Shown here in pieces: positions 16,815 through 25,509 of a stretch of DNA of 40,512 nucleotides; positions within the stretch are counted from its first letter, which is position 1; each line of letters opens with the position of its first letter. The notes under the pieces were generated by a model. That model saw nothing but the letters and a program-made list of their open reading frames with translations, did no database searches and was not told the DNA's origin. The DNA is taken from NCBI GenBank assembly GCA_902623185.1, contig CACNSW010000015.1:1-40512 (forward strand), written 5' to 3'. The stretch comes from an uncultured SAR116 cluster alpha proteobacterium. Lineage in GTDB: Bacteria > Pseudomonadota > Alphaproteobacteria > Puniceispirillales > Puniceispirillaceae. The position numbers and the translations under genes were made by a program.

Positions 16815-17588
16815 CTACAAGCTCTTCATGCCTGTCCAACAACAGGATTGATATGTTTTTCCTAAACACGCAAGGTCGATGGTCTGCATGACGTCATTAC
16901 TTTGATAAAGGTTAGGAAAAACCATCCGCTCGGCACGCGCATCCGCAAAGATTGTATGAAGCGGCGTGGTAAAGTTGTTGTCGGGAGGATCAATCGACCA
17001 TTTTGCAAAGACGCCCTTTTAAGCAAGGTGTGGTTTGAGTCAGGTGGGTCCTGCAGTGTTATGAAAGCCTGCATTTTTGGTTATCAAATGAAAATTGGGT
17101 GTGTAGTCAATATCGATCAGGATGGCGTCAAAGAGCCGGTTTGGCTGGGCGGAATCAGAGCAAATTCCGATCCTCGTGCAGAGGAAAAAATCGCTACACG
17201 CAAGCTGGCATTGAGGGTCGGCACGCAGAGTTTTGCCAACTGGCAAAAGACCTTTTTTATGCCAGTCGACGATCGCCTGAAGTGCCTCAAAAGCCCAAAG
17301 ACTGCCGAACGATTTGTCGCACAGCACCGCCTTGGCGGTTTAGCCAAGTCCAAGGCCGCCAACCACGACGTCCAGCTGGCGCTTGTTGTCATCCTGCTCA
17401 CGGTGATAGGCAAGGCCAAGCGTGGCAAGGGCAATTTCCGATGTGGTGAAAAGATCAGACGCCAGGTGCTCATCACCAAGCATAATATCAAGGGTACCCG
17501 TTTTCAGGCTAAAATCATGGCGGTGGCGCAGTGATATCAGGCCGATTGGCGTTGGCTGATAGTCAATCTCTTCAAAAAATGCCGACAT
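16815..17588 (-). pseudogene. Spermidine-synthase-like methyltransferase-fold gene with three in-frame stops
   Basis: Read from ATG at 17588, one continuous frame gives a recognisable spermidine-synthase-family protein: MSAFFEEIDYQPTPIGLISL, then DVVVGGLGLG, FDAILIDIDYTP, and FAKWSIDPPDNNF near the end. The frame is interrupted by TAA at 17342-17340 (where relatives have Tyr in GLGLGYTA), TGA at 17042-17040 and TAA at 17021-17019. No frameshift is needed to follow the homology across all three, so decay is by nonsense substitutions and is probably recent. The open tail runs to a TAG at 16817-16815. Open frames on the opposite strand here are shadows of it. Intact, it would be a cytoplasmic aminopropyl- or methyltransferase-like enzyme. 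Confidence 0.8.
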
Positions 17589-17782
17589 TTTATCTTTGCC
17601 TTCTGGCTTGTGGAAACAATGTCACCGTGTGGGTTGTCTAAATTGATGTCGCCGATTGCAAATCTGCGGCATCCGAATTGTTACACCGCCATTCATGGCC
17701 ATTTCGACTGAGTTAGGCAAGGGTGGCGATCGTGAAATGAATGCCTTGTCATCGCTGATTTCCAATAAGGGATCACACAATC

Positions 17783-18118
17783 ATGTCAGATTATTCGCCT
17801 ATGCAAGCACCGGAACGCCTCATCTTTGTCTCGCTGATGCGTGGATTGCGTCGCTGTCGTCCGCAATGCGGGGACGGTACCCTGCTCGCCAGGTATCTGA
17901 CGCCTGTTGAGAACTGCAATATTTGTGGTGAGGATTTCTCGGCAATCAGCATTTTGATGATGGTGATGCTGGCAGGCGTCATTGACTTGCTGCCGCGCGC
18001 CAAGGGTCTGTTCATTGCGTTGATCTGGGCAACAGGTGCCACTGGTGAGGATTACACTGTTGGAAAGACGCACCATAATCGCCGTGGCAAGACATCACGT
18101 TTCAGCGAAAAGGCATAA
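17783..18118 (+). pseudogene. Degenerate DUF983-like gene
   Basis: The start (MSDYSPMQAPERL), the paired cysteines in RCRPQCGDGTLLARYL and CNICGEDFS, and the later PRAKGLFIALIWA match the N-terminal zinc-ribbon-like part and the C-terminal part of DUF983 membrane proteins. The central stretch, which should hold a HxADDAPP-like motif and two membrane helices, is mostly gone. A remnant (QHFDDGDAG) can be read in a different frame around 17957-17983. The residual 111-residue frame is open but ends in an unrelated polar tail. A divergent functional short protein cannot be fully excluded. Confidence 0.55.
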
Positions 18119-18155
18119 ACGCTAACTTAAAGTGTTTGCTTTATTTTATGCTACA

Positions 18156-18180
18156 ATGAAAAATTTCTTGATTTTTTCAT
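18156..18180 (+). promoter_or_regulatory. Inverted repeat overlapping a possible -10 element
   Basis: Arms ATGAAAAA (18156-18163) and TTTTTCAT (18173-18180) are perfect inverted repeats with a 9-base spacer, 36 bases before the XRE-cupin regulator gene. The left arm overlaps TACAAT (18152-18157), a plausible -10 box, so the repeat could be an autoregulatory operator. No good -35 box was found. The AT-rich content makes chance symmetry possible. Confidence 0.3.
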
Positions 18181-18216
18181 TTAGAGCAAGCAGCGTTTAC
18201 AGATGGGGAAAGCGTT

Positions 18217-18837
18217 ATGCTTGTCGACTTTGAAAATGCGGGCAGACCAGTTACTACGGTGGAGGGTGGTAACAACTCATCAGTTAAATCAACGGGACAG
18301 ATCGGTGCTGATTTTCGGGCATTGCGTCGGGCTCGTGGCTGGACCCTGAGCGAGCTTGCCGAACAGCTGAATCGTTCGGTTGGCTGGCTATCTCAGGTGG
18401 AGCGCGGTGTCTCGGAGCCGACGCTCGATGATGTGCGCATAGTGGCGGCACTTTTCTCTTTGCCAGTCAGTTTTTTCTTCAGCCACAGCCCCGACACGCC
18501 AGAGAGCCAGTATGTCGTGCGCGCAGACAGCCGTCGGGCAATGGGTGATAACAGCAAGGGATTGGTCGACAGCCTGTTGTCACCTGATCTGGGTGGTGCC
18601 TTTGAAATCTTGCATTCGGTATTCGCTGTCGGGGCGAAATGCCCGCAGCCATTTGTCCGGCCTACCGAGGAGGCCGGCTACGTCATTGATGGCAGTCTGA
18701 CTTTAATCATTGATGGCAGGGAATTTGCGCTGAACACCGGGGATAGCTTCCGCTTCGCGGGTGAAACGGTGTCATGGATAAATCAGGGAATAAAACCGGC
18801 GGTGCTAATCTGGGTGATTGCACCACCTGTCTATTAG
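18217..18837 (+). CDS. XRE-cupin transcriptional regulator
   Basis: The 206-residue protein has an XRE helix-turn-helix (about 29-86; FRALRRARGWTLSELAEQL and VGWLSQVERGVSEPTL) and a C-terminal cupin fold (about 130-205; EEAGYVIDGSLTLIIDG, then GDSFRFAGE), the layout of regulators that bind small amines, amino acids or acids in the cupin pocket. The ATG follows GGGGAA at a good distance. It lies 62 bases before the first FAD-GcvT dehydrogenase in the same direction, so it probably controls that cluster and may autoregulate through the inverted repeat just upstream. The inducer is unknown; a methylated amine is a reasonable guess from context. Confidence 0.9.
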   Translation: MLVDFENAGRPVTTVEGGNNSSVKSTGQIGADFRALRRARGWTLSELAEQLNRSVGWLSQVERGVSEPTLDDVRIVAALFSLPVSFFFSHSPDTPESQYVVRADSRRAMGDNSKGLVDSLLSPDLGGAFEILHSVFAVGAKCPQPFVRPTEEAGYVIDGSLTLIIDGREFALNTGDSFRFAGETVSWINQGIKPAVLIWVIAPPVY

Positions 18838-18899
18838 CCGGTTTTACGGATGGGAAATGGGCCAATGTTGCTGGCCGACGATTGGGGGACGAGAATAAG

Positions 18900-21389
18900 A
18901 TGAATGATATGGTAAACAAAGATCAGACCAAGCAACCAACGGCGAAACTGCCTGCGTCAGCGCGGGTTGTTGTCATTGGTGGAGGTGCGGTTGGCGCCTC
19001 GGTACTCTATCATCTGGCTGAACTCGGATGGACGGATTGCGTTCTAGTCGAAAAGAACGAACTGACCTCAGGGTCGACGTGGCATGCGGCTGGCAATTGC
19101 CCCAATTATGTGGGTTCCTGGACAATTATGAAGATCCAGTCCTACTCAACAAGTCTGTATCGCAGACTTGGTGAACTTGTCGATTATCCGATGAATTACC
19201 ATGTCACCGGTGCCATTCGGCTTGCCCATTCGCGCCAGCGCATGGAGGAATTCCGCCATGTTGAGCGTATGGGTCGGCAAATGGGTGTGGATTTCACCGA
19301 AATGTCGAATGAGGAGATGCGTGATATCTATCCGTTTCTTGAGACGCACGACCTCTATGGTGGCCAGTGGGACCCTCTTGATGGCGACATTGATCCCGCG
19401 CAATTGACGCAGGCGCTTGCCAAGGGTGCCCGTGACATGGGACAAATAATTGTTCGCTTCTGTCCGGTGACCGCTGTCCGCCGGGAAAATGGTGAATGGG
19501 TTCTGAACACGCCTGCCGGTGAAATCCGATGTGAATATGTTGTCAATGCTGCCGGCTATCGGGCGGCTGAACTCGGCCGCATGTTTGGTCGCAATGTGCC
19601 ATGTGTCTCGTTGGCGCATCAATATTTGATTACCGAGGCCATTCCAGAATTGACGGCACGCAATGAAAAGCTGCCTCTGCTGCGCGACCCCGATAGCTCA
19701 TACTATCTGCGTCAGGAAAAGGATGGGCTGCTGCTCGGGCCTTATGAAAAAAATTGCCGTGCGCATTGGATAGACCCTTCGGATCCGATGCCGGAGGATT
19801 TCTCGTTCCAGCTTTACAATGATGATCTGGAACGCCTTGAATGGTACATTGAGGACGCCTGTGCACGTGTGCCAATTCTCGGTACCGGTGGCATTACCCG
19901 GGTGGTGAATGGCCCCATTCCCTATACACCTGACGGCTTGCCCCTGATTGGCCAGATGCCCGGAGTGCCGAATGCCTTTGAGGCCTGTGTGTTCACCTTT
20001 GGTATTGTCCAGGCAGGTGGGGCCGGCAAGCTGTTATCGGAAATCATCGTCGAGGGTGAGGCGGAAACAGACAGTTGGGCCGTTGATCCGCGCCGCTTTA
20101 CAGATCATGTCAATGACGCCTATACCGCCGCCAAGGCCATCGAGACCTACAGCCATGAATATGCGATGCATTTTCCGCAGATTCAGTGGCCAGCCGGTCG
20201 CAAGGCCAAGGTCACGCCGCTATATGGAAGGCTGGAAGCCGCTGGGGCGGAATTTGGCGCCTATGGGGGCTGGGAACGCGCTGATTGGTTCCCGCAGACC
20301 GCTGCGGACCGACACCCCGCCGATAGCTATGACCGCCAGCATTGGTTCGACGCGGTGGCGGCTGAGTGTCGGCACGTTGCTGAACATGTCGGCATCCTCG
20401 AACTTACAGGCTTTTCCCGCTTCATGCTTGAGGGCGATGGTGCTGCCGACTGGTTGCGACGCCAGATCACGGGTGGCTTGCCTAAGATAGGTCGGATCGG
20501 ACTTGTCTATTTTGCCTCTGCCAAGGGCAGAATTCTGAGCGAGATGACAGCCACCCGTCTGGCTGAGGACAAGATCCTGTTGATGACCAGTGCTGGTGCC
20601 TATTGGCATGATCGTGATCTGCTACAATTTGAATTGCCACATGATGGGAGCATCAGCCTGACGGATGTTACCGCAGAAATGGCTACATTGCTGGTGACCG
20701 GGCCGAAAGCGCCGGCGCTGTTGAGTGAGGTTGCGGGTGCCGCGATGAGTCATGCTGATTTTGCCTGGCTCTCGCACCAGCCACTCTCGATTGCCGGTGT
20801 CACTGTGACGGCCATTCGTGTCTCCTTCGCTGGTGAGGCTGGCTGGGAACTTCACTGTCCAATGGGCGATGTTGCGGCAGTTTATGATGCAATCATCGAA
20901 GGGGGCGTAGCTCACCAGCTTGGCCATTTTGGCATGCTGGCGCTGGATTCCATGCGGCTTGAAAAAGGCTACCGGTCATGGAAATCTGATCTGACATCTG
21001 ACTATACGATGTTGGAGAGCGGGCTTGAGCGCTGGGTGAATTTCGGAAAAGAGGAGTTTGTTGGCAGGGCAAGGCTGTTGGCCGAACATCAGGCTGGTGC
21101 CAAGCGCCAATTTGTGACACTGACGGTTGATGATCCCAAAGACGATGAGCCATTTGGCGAGGCGGTATATCTCAGCACGGTCAATGTCGATGGCAGGGCT
21201 GCCGGTCTTGTGGTCTCGGCTGGTTACGGTCACCGTATCGGCAAATCAATTGCCATGGCTGTTCTCGACAAGGATGCACTCACCACTGATTCTGCGATTA
21301 GTATTACAATTCTTGGACGTGAGCGTGCGGCGCATCTCGTCGATGGCGGGGTTCTTTATGATCCGGAAAATGCAAGGATGCAGGTGTAG
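18900..21389 (+). CDS. FAD-GcvT dehydrogenase (dimethylglycine/sarcosine dehydrogenase family), copy 1
   Basis: The 829-residue protein has an N-terminal FAD-binding oxidase domain (VVVIGGGAVGASVLYHLAEL; GGG at 27-29) with the flavin-linking histidine motif STWHAAG (H62), and a C-terminal GcvT/aminomethyltransferase domain that in this family transfers the released one-carbon unit to tetrahydrofolate (for example FAGEAGWELHCPMG and MLALDSMRLEKGYRSW). Family members oxidatively demethylate dimethylglycine, sarcosine or related N-methyl compounds. The ATG at 18900 is chosen; an in-frame extension to 18774 runs into the regulator gene and looks non-coding. After HAAG the sequence (NCPNYVGSW) differs from the usual GLIAQLR found in copy 2, so the substrates may differ. 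Four bases separate it from copy 2. Confidence 0.88.
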   Translation: MNDMVNKDQTKQPTAKLPASARVVVIGGGAVGASVLYHLAELGWTDCVLVEKNELTSGSTWHAAGNCPNYVGSWTIMKIQSYSTSLYRRLGELVDYPMNYHVTGAIRLAHSRQRMEEFRHVERMGRQMGVDFTEMSNEEMRDIYPFLETHDLYGGQWDPLDGDIDPAQLTQALAKGARDMGQIIVRFCPVTAVRRENGEWVLNTPAGEIRCEYVVNAAGYRAAELGRMFGRNVPCVSLAHQYLITEAIPELTARNEKLPLLRDPDSSYYLRQEKDGLLLGPYEKNCRAHWIDPSDPMPEDFSFQLYNDDLERLEWYIEDACARVPILGTGGITRVVNGPIPYTPDGLPLIGQMPGVPNAFEACVFTFGIVQAGGAGKLLSEIIVEGEAETDSWAVDPRRFTDHVNDAYTAAKAIETYSHEYAMHFPQIQWPAGRKAKVTPLYGRLEAAGAEFGAYGGWERADWFPQTAADRHPADSYDRQHWFDAVAAECRHVAEHVGILELTGFSRFMLEGDGAADWLRRQITGGLPKIGRIGLVYFASAKGRILSEMTATRLAEDKILLMTSAGAYWHDRDLLQFELPHDGSISLTDVTAEMATLLVTGPKAPALLSEVAGAAMSHADFAWLSHQPLSIAGVTVTAIRVSFAGEAGWELHCPMGDVAAVYDAIIEGGVAHQLGHFGMLALDSMRLEKGYRSWKSDLTSDYTMLESGLERWVNFGKEEFVGRARLLAEHQAGAKRQFVTLTVDDPKDDEPFGEAVYLSTVNVDGRAAGLVVSAGYGHRIGKSIAMAVLDKDALTTDSAISITILGRERAAHLVDGGVLYDPENARMQV

Positions 21390-21393
21390 TCTC

Positions 21394-23865
21394 ATGAGCA
21401 TTCCCGCAAAGGCGCGCGCTGTAATTATTGGTGGTGGTGTGATTGGATGTTCGGTCGCCTATCACCTCGGAAAACTTGGCTGGAAGGATGTTGTGTTGCT
21501 TGAGCGCAAACAACTTACCTGTGGCACGACATGGCATGCTGCCGGCCTGATTGCGCAACTTCGGGCAACGCAGAATATGACGCGGCTGGCGAAGTATTCA
21601 CAGGAGCTGTATTTTGGGCTGGAAGCGGAAACTGGCGTTGCCACCGGTTTCAAGCGAAACGGATCAATTACGGTGGCACTAAGTGATGAGCGTATGGAAG
21701 AACTGCGCCGGTCAGCGGCCATGGCCCGCGCTTTTGGGGTTGAGATTGATGAAATCGGCCCCTCAGAAATTATTGACCGTTATCCACATCTGAATGTCGA
21801 GGATGCCGTTGGTGGCGTATGGTTGCCAAAAGATGGCCAGGCTGATCCCGTTAATATCACGCAGGCGCTAGCCAGGGGGGCCCGCAATTACGGGGTCAAC
21901 ATCATTCAGGGTGTCAAGGTCACTGATATTCACCATTGTGATGGCCGTGTCAATGGCGTCATGACGGATCAGGGGCCGATTGAAGTGGATTATGTAGTCA
22001 ACGCAGGTGGTATGTGGGCGCGTGAAATCGGTGCGATGGCAGGCGTTGCGGTGCCGCTCCATGCCTGTGAGCATTTTTACATTGTCACTGAGGGCATTGC
22101 CAACCTGACACAGAATCTACCTGTGCTGCGCGTACCCGACGAATGCGCCTATTACAAGGAGGATGCCGGCAAGATTCTGCTTGGTGCCTTCGAGCCAAAT
22201 TCCAAGCCGTGGGGTATGGGTGGCATTCCCGAGGATTTCGAGTTTGATTCACTGCCTGAGGATTTCGACCATTTTGAACCGATACTTGAACGCGCGGTGG
22301 AGCGGATGCCGATTCTTGCTGACGCAGGCATCCAGACCTTTTTCAATGGCCCGGAGAGTTTTACGCCTGATGACCGGTATATTCTTGGTGAAGCACCCGA
22401 ATTGATGAATTTCTTTGTTGCTGCCGGGTTTAACTCGGTGGGCATCCAATCGGCTGGTGGCGCCGGCATGGTCCTTGCTGAATGGATGGAAACTGGCAAT
22501 GCACCTATGGATCTGTGGGATGTCGACATACGCCGCATGCAGCCGTTTCAGGCGAACCGACGCTATCTTGAGACTCGCGTCTCTGAAACGCTTGGCCTGC
22601 TTTACGCTGATCATTTCCCCTATCGTCAGGTTGAAACGGCACGCGATGTGCGCCAATCCCCCGTGCATGATCGGCTAAAGTCGGCAGGCGCCTGTTTCGG
22701 CGAGGTTAGCGGGTTGGAGCGTGCAAACTGGTTCCTGCCGCGAGCGGAGCAGGAGAGGGGACTTGAACCCCGTTACGAATATAGCTGGAAGCGGCAGAAC
22801 TGGTTCGACTACAGCGCCAAGGAACATCTGGCTGTGCGTGAGCGTGTGGGCATGTTCGATATGTCGAGCTTTGGTAAAATCCGTGTCGTAGGCCGCGATG
22901 CCGAGGCTGTGCTGCAGCGGATCGCGGCAAATGATGTCGCCGTTAAACCTGGAAAAATCGTCTATACACAATTCCTCAACGAGGCCGGTAGAATTGAGGC
23001 TGACGTCACCGTAAGCCGGCTGTCGTCAGACGAGTTTCTGGTGGTAACGCCTGCGGCAACCGTGCGGCGTGACCTGCATTGGATCACCGGCCACATCCCG
23101 GATGATGCACATGCCTTTGCCATGGATGTTACCGCGGGTGAGGCTGTTTTGGTTGTTATGGGGCCACAGGCACGGGATTTTCTGTCTCCCTTGATACCGC
23201 AGAGTCTAACGAATGAGGCGTTCCCTTTTGGGACCATGCAGACCATTGAAATTGGATATGCGGTGGCGCGTGCGCACCGGGTGACATATGTCGGTGAACT
23301 CGGCTGGGAACTCTATGTGCCAGCTGATATGGCAAATCATGTTTTTGACACGATCGCGGCGCGTGCTGAGGATCATCCGCTTCAGTTGTGTGGCCTCCAC
23401 GCTCTAGATAGCTGCAGGATTGAAAAGGCATTCCGGCATTTCGGCCATGATATTTCAAATGAAGATCATGTTCTTGAAGCTGGGCTTGGCTTTGCAGTAA
23501 ACGAAACAAAACCGGAAGGACGTTTCGGCCCCATGATCGGCTGTGATGCGGTGAAAAAGAAACGGAATGACGGCCTATCGCAACGTTTGATGCAATTTCG
23601 TCTCAAAGACCCTGATCCGCTTCTCTATCACAATGAGGCCATTTTGCGTGACGGTGAGCTTGTTGGCTATCTGACAAGCGGCAATTATGGTCATCATCTT
23701 GCTGGTGCCATTGGCCTTGGCTATGTCAAGTGCGGGGTGGCTGGCGAGAGCGCGCAAGATCAGTTGAATTCCAGTTACTCGATTGATGTTGCCGGTAAAA
23801 TTATTGAGGCTGAGGTTAGCTTCAAACCCATGTACGACCCCACGGCCGCACAGGTGCGGCTCTAG
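21394..23865 (+). CDS. FAD-GcvT dehydrogenase (dimethylglycine/sarcosine dehydrogenase family), copy 2
   Basis: This 823-residue tandem paralogue of the preceding gene starts at the ATG at 21394; a much longer reading from 21127 lies inside copy 1 and is rejected. The FAD fold is VIIGGGVIGCSVAYHLGKLG (GGG at 13-15), the covalent-flavin motif is TTWHAAGL (H48), and the GcvT half includes FDMSSFGKIRVVGRDAE, YVGELGWELYVPADM and LHALDSCRIEKAFRHFGHD. It fits the classical dimethylglycine/sarcosine dehydrogenase pattern better than copy 1. Together the two could remove successive N-methyl groups, delivering formaldehyde-level carbon to folate. mttB-like follows 15 bases later. Confidence 0.9.
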   Translation: MSIPAKARAVIIGGGVIGCSVAYHLGKLGWKDVVLLERKQLTCGTTWHAAGLIAQLRATQNMTRLAKYSQELYFGLEAETGVATGFKRNGSITVALSDERMEELRRSAAMARAFGVEIDEIGPSEIIDRYPHLNVEDAVGGVWLPKDGQADPVNITQALARGARNYGVNIIQGVKVTDIHHCDGRVNGVMTDQGPIEVDYVVNAGGMWAREIGAMAGVAVPLHACEHFYIVTEGIANLTQNLPVLRVPDECAYYKEDAGKILLGAFEPNSKPWGMGGIPEDFEFDSLPEDFDHFEPILERAVERMPILADAGIQTFFNGPESFTPDDRYILGEAPELMNFFVAAGFNSVGIQSAGGAGMVLAEWMETGNAPMDLWDVDIRRMQPFQANRRYLETRVSETLGLLYADHFPYRQVETARDVRQSPVHDRLKSAGACFGEVSGLERANWFLPRAEQERGLEPRYEYSWKRQNWFDYSAKEHLAVRERVGMFDMSSFGKIRVVGRDAEAVLQRIAANDVAVKPGKIVYTQFLNEAGRIEADVTVSRLSSDEFLVVTPAATVRRDLHWITGHIPDDAHAFAMDVTAGEAVLVVMGPQARDFLSPLIPQSLTNEAFPFGTMQTIEIGYAVARAHRVTYVGELGWELYVPADMANHVFDTIAARAEDHPLQLCGLHALDSCRIEKAFRHFGHDISNEDHVLEAGLGFAVNETKPEGRFGPMIGCDAVKKKRNDGLSQRLMQFRLKDPDPLLYHNEAILRDGELVGYLTSGNYGHHLAGAIGLGYVKCGVAGESAQDQLNSSYSIDVAGKIIEAEVSFKPMYDPTAAQVRL

Positions 23866-23880
23866 AATACGGAGGCCAAA

Positions 23881-25437
23881 ATGACTATTTGGCGGAGTAG
23901 AAACATTCCCCGATCAAATCGCCGTAGTGGTGGGCGCGAAGCCAGGCGAACAGTCCGCGCAGCTCCTCTGGCTGATGAATTACGTCCAGTCAGAGCTGGC
24001 ATGACTGGCGGCACATTTCGCCCTCTTGATAGCGCTTCGGTGGATACCATTGAGGATGCCGTCTTTCAGATTCTTGAAGAGATTGGCCTCAGCCAGGCAC
24101 CAGAAAGTGGCGTTGCCTATATGACAGATGTCGGGGCGATTGCTGGCGATGATGGGCGGATTAGGTTCCCCCGTCCGGTCGTCCGTAAGGTGCTGGCCAT
24201 TGCGGCACGAAACATCACGCTGAACGCACAGAATCCTAAACATGATCTGCTTCTGTCTGGATCGCGTGTTCATTTTGGCACTGCCGGTGCTGCTGTGCAT
24301 GTTGTGGATGTGAAGCACAATGCCTATCGCGAGTCATATCTTGCCGATATCTATGATGCGGCGCGGATCGTGGAAAATATGGACAATATTCATTTTTTCC
24401 AACGTCCCATGGTGGCGCGCGATATCGAGGATCCGGCGGCCCTTGATCTCAACACGCTCTATGCTGCTCTTAAGGGTACGACAAAACATGTGGGTGTTAG
24501 TTTTACAGAAGCCCCCTTCATTGCTCCCTGCATTTCGATGCTGCATGACATCGCTGGCAGCGAGGATAAATGGCGTGAGCGGCCCTTTGTATCGAACAGC
24601 AATTGTTTTGTTGTCCCGCCTTTGCGTTTTGCCACTGAGTCCTGCCTTGTCATGGAAGAAGCGGTAAGGGCGGGCATGCCGGTGCTGCTATTGTCTGCTG
24701 GCCAGGCTGGCGCCACTGCCCCTGCCAGCATTGCCGGCGCCGTTGCGCAGGCTCTTTCAGAGGTTTTGGCAGGCCTGATCTATGTCAACGCAATGATCCC
24801 GGGACATCCCTGCATTGTGGGTACCTGGCCATTTGTTTCTGACCTGCGAACCGGTGCCATGTCCGGTGGTTCAGGTGAACAGGGTCTGCTTACCGCAGCC
24901 TGCGCTCAGATGTTGCGTCATTTTGATTTGCCAGGCGGTGCTGCATCAGGGATGGCCGATTCAAAGATGCCGGATGCGCAGTCAGGCTATGAAAAAGGAA
25001 GCACGGCTGTCCTGGCAGGACTGGCCGGTCTCAATATGGTCTATGAGGCTGCTGGCATGCATGCCTCGCTTCTCGGGTTCTGTCTGGAGAGCCTTATTAT
25101 CGACAATGATATGCTGGGTCAATGCATGCGCTGTGTTAGGGGCGTTGAAGTTAATGAACAGACGCTTGGGATTGACGTCATGAAGGATGTCTGCATGGGT
25201 GGCCCGGGTCATTACCTCGGCCATGATCAGACGATTGGCCTGATGCAGACCGAATATGTCTATCCAGCGCTAGGCGACAGATCCAGTCCAAAGGAATGGG
25301 AAGAGCTGGGCAAGCCGGTTCTTGTTGAAGAGGCAACCAAGCGTAAGGAGCAAATTCTCTCCGAATTTCATCCCCAGCACATTTCGGTCGATCTCGACCA
25401 GATATTGCGCAGCCGTTACGACATTAGGCTTGGCTGA
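23881..25437 (+). CDS. MttB-family methyltransferase, non-pyrrolysine type
   Basis: The 518-residue protein belongs to the trimethylamine:corrinoid methyltransferase (MttB/MtgB) superfamily. Recognisable blocks are ILEEIGLSQAPESGVAYM, RPMVARDIEDPAALDLNTLY, the Gly-rich SAGQAGATAPASIAGA and the C-terminal GGPGHYLGHDQTIGLMQ. There is no in-frame TAG, so it is a non-pyrrolysine member; characterised ones demethylate quaternary amines such as glycine betaine. A strong GGAGG precedes the ATG. No corrinoid-protein gene lies nearby, so the methyl acceptor is unclear. Placed after two dehydrogenases that act on secondary and tertiary amines, it could carry out the first demethylation of a quaternary amine. 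The Arg-rich first 35 residues are an unusual extension. Confidence 0.87.
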   Translation: MTIWRSRNIPRSNRRSGGREARRTVRAAPLADELRPVRAGMTGGTFRPLDSASVDTIEDAVFQILEEIGLSQAPESGVAYMTDVGAIAGDDGRIRFPRPVVRKVLAIAARNITLNAQNPKHDLLLSGSRVHFGTAGAAVHVVDVKHNAYRESYLADIYDAARIVENMDNIHFFQRPMVARDIEDPAALDLNTLYAALKGTTKHVGVSFTEAPFIAPCISMLHDIAGSEDKWRERPFVSNSNCFVVPPLRFATESCLVMEEAVRAGMPVLLLSAGQAGATAPASIAGAVAQALSEVLAGLIYVNAMIPGHPCIVGTWPFVSDLRTGAMSGGSGEQGLLTAACAQMLRHFDLPGGAASGMADSKMPDAQSGYEKGSTAVLAGLAGLNMVYEAAGMHASLLGFCLESLIIDNDMLGQCMRCVRGVEVNEQTLGIDVMKDVCMGGPGHYLGHDQTIGLMQTEYVYPALGDRSSPKEWEELGKPVLVEEATKRKEQILSEFHPQHISVDLDQILRSRYDIRLG

Positions 25438-25509
25438 GACACGCCCTGCCACTAGGCTGGCACGAGATCTGTGACACCAACAAGGCCCGATTGACAGGAG
25501 ACAGTGGAA

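Noticed and set aside
16902-17534. A 210-residue open frame on the plus strand across the gene-poor stretch
   Set aside because: It is antisense to the spermidine-synthase-like pseudogene, whose minus-strand frame carries recognisable family motifs; the plus-strand product is basic, low in family-like features and has no ribosome-binding site.
18774-18899. N-terminal extension of the first FAD-GcvT dehydrogenase
   Set aside because: It overlaps the regulator gene and does not resemble the family; the ATG at 18900 directly precedes the FAD-binding segment.
21127-21393. N-terminal extension of the second FAD-GcvT dehydrogenase
   Set aside because: It lies inside the C-terminal coding part of copy 1; the ATG at 21394 gives the normal N-terminus.
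23881-25437. Possible pyrrolysine-containing MttB
   Set aside because: The frame is open without any in-frame TAG over 518 residues, so it is a non-pyrrolysine homologue.
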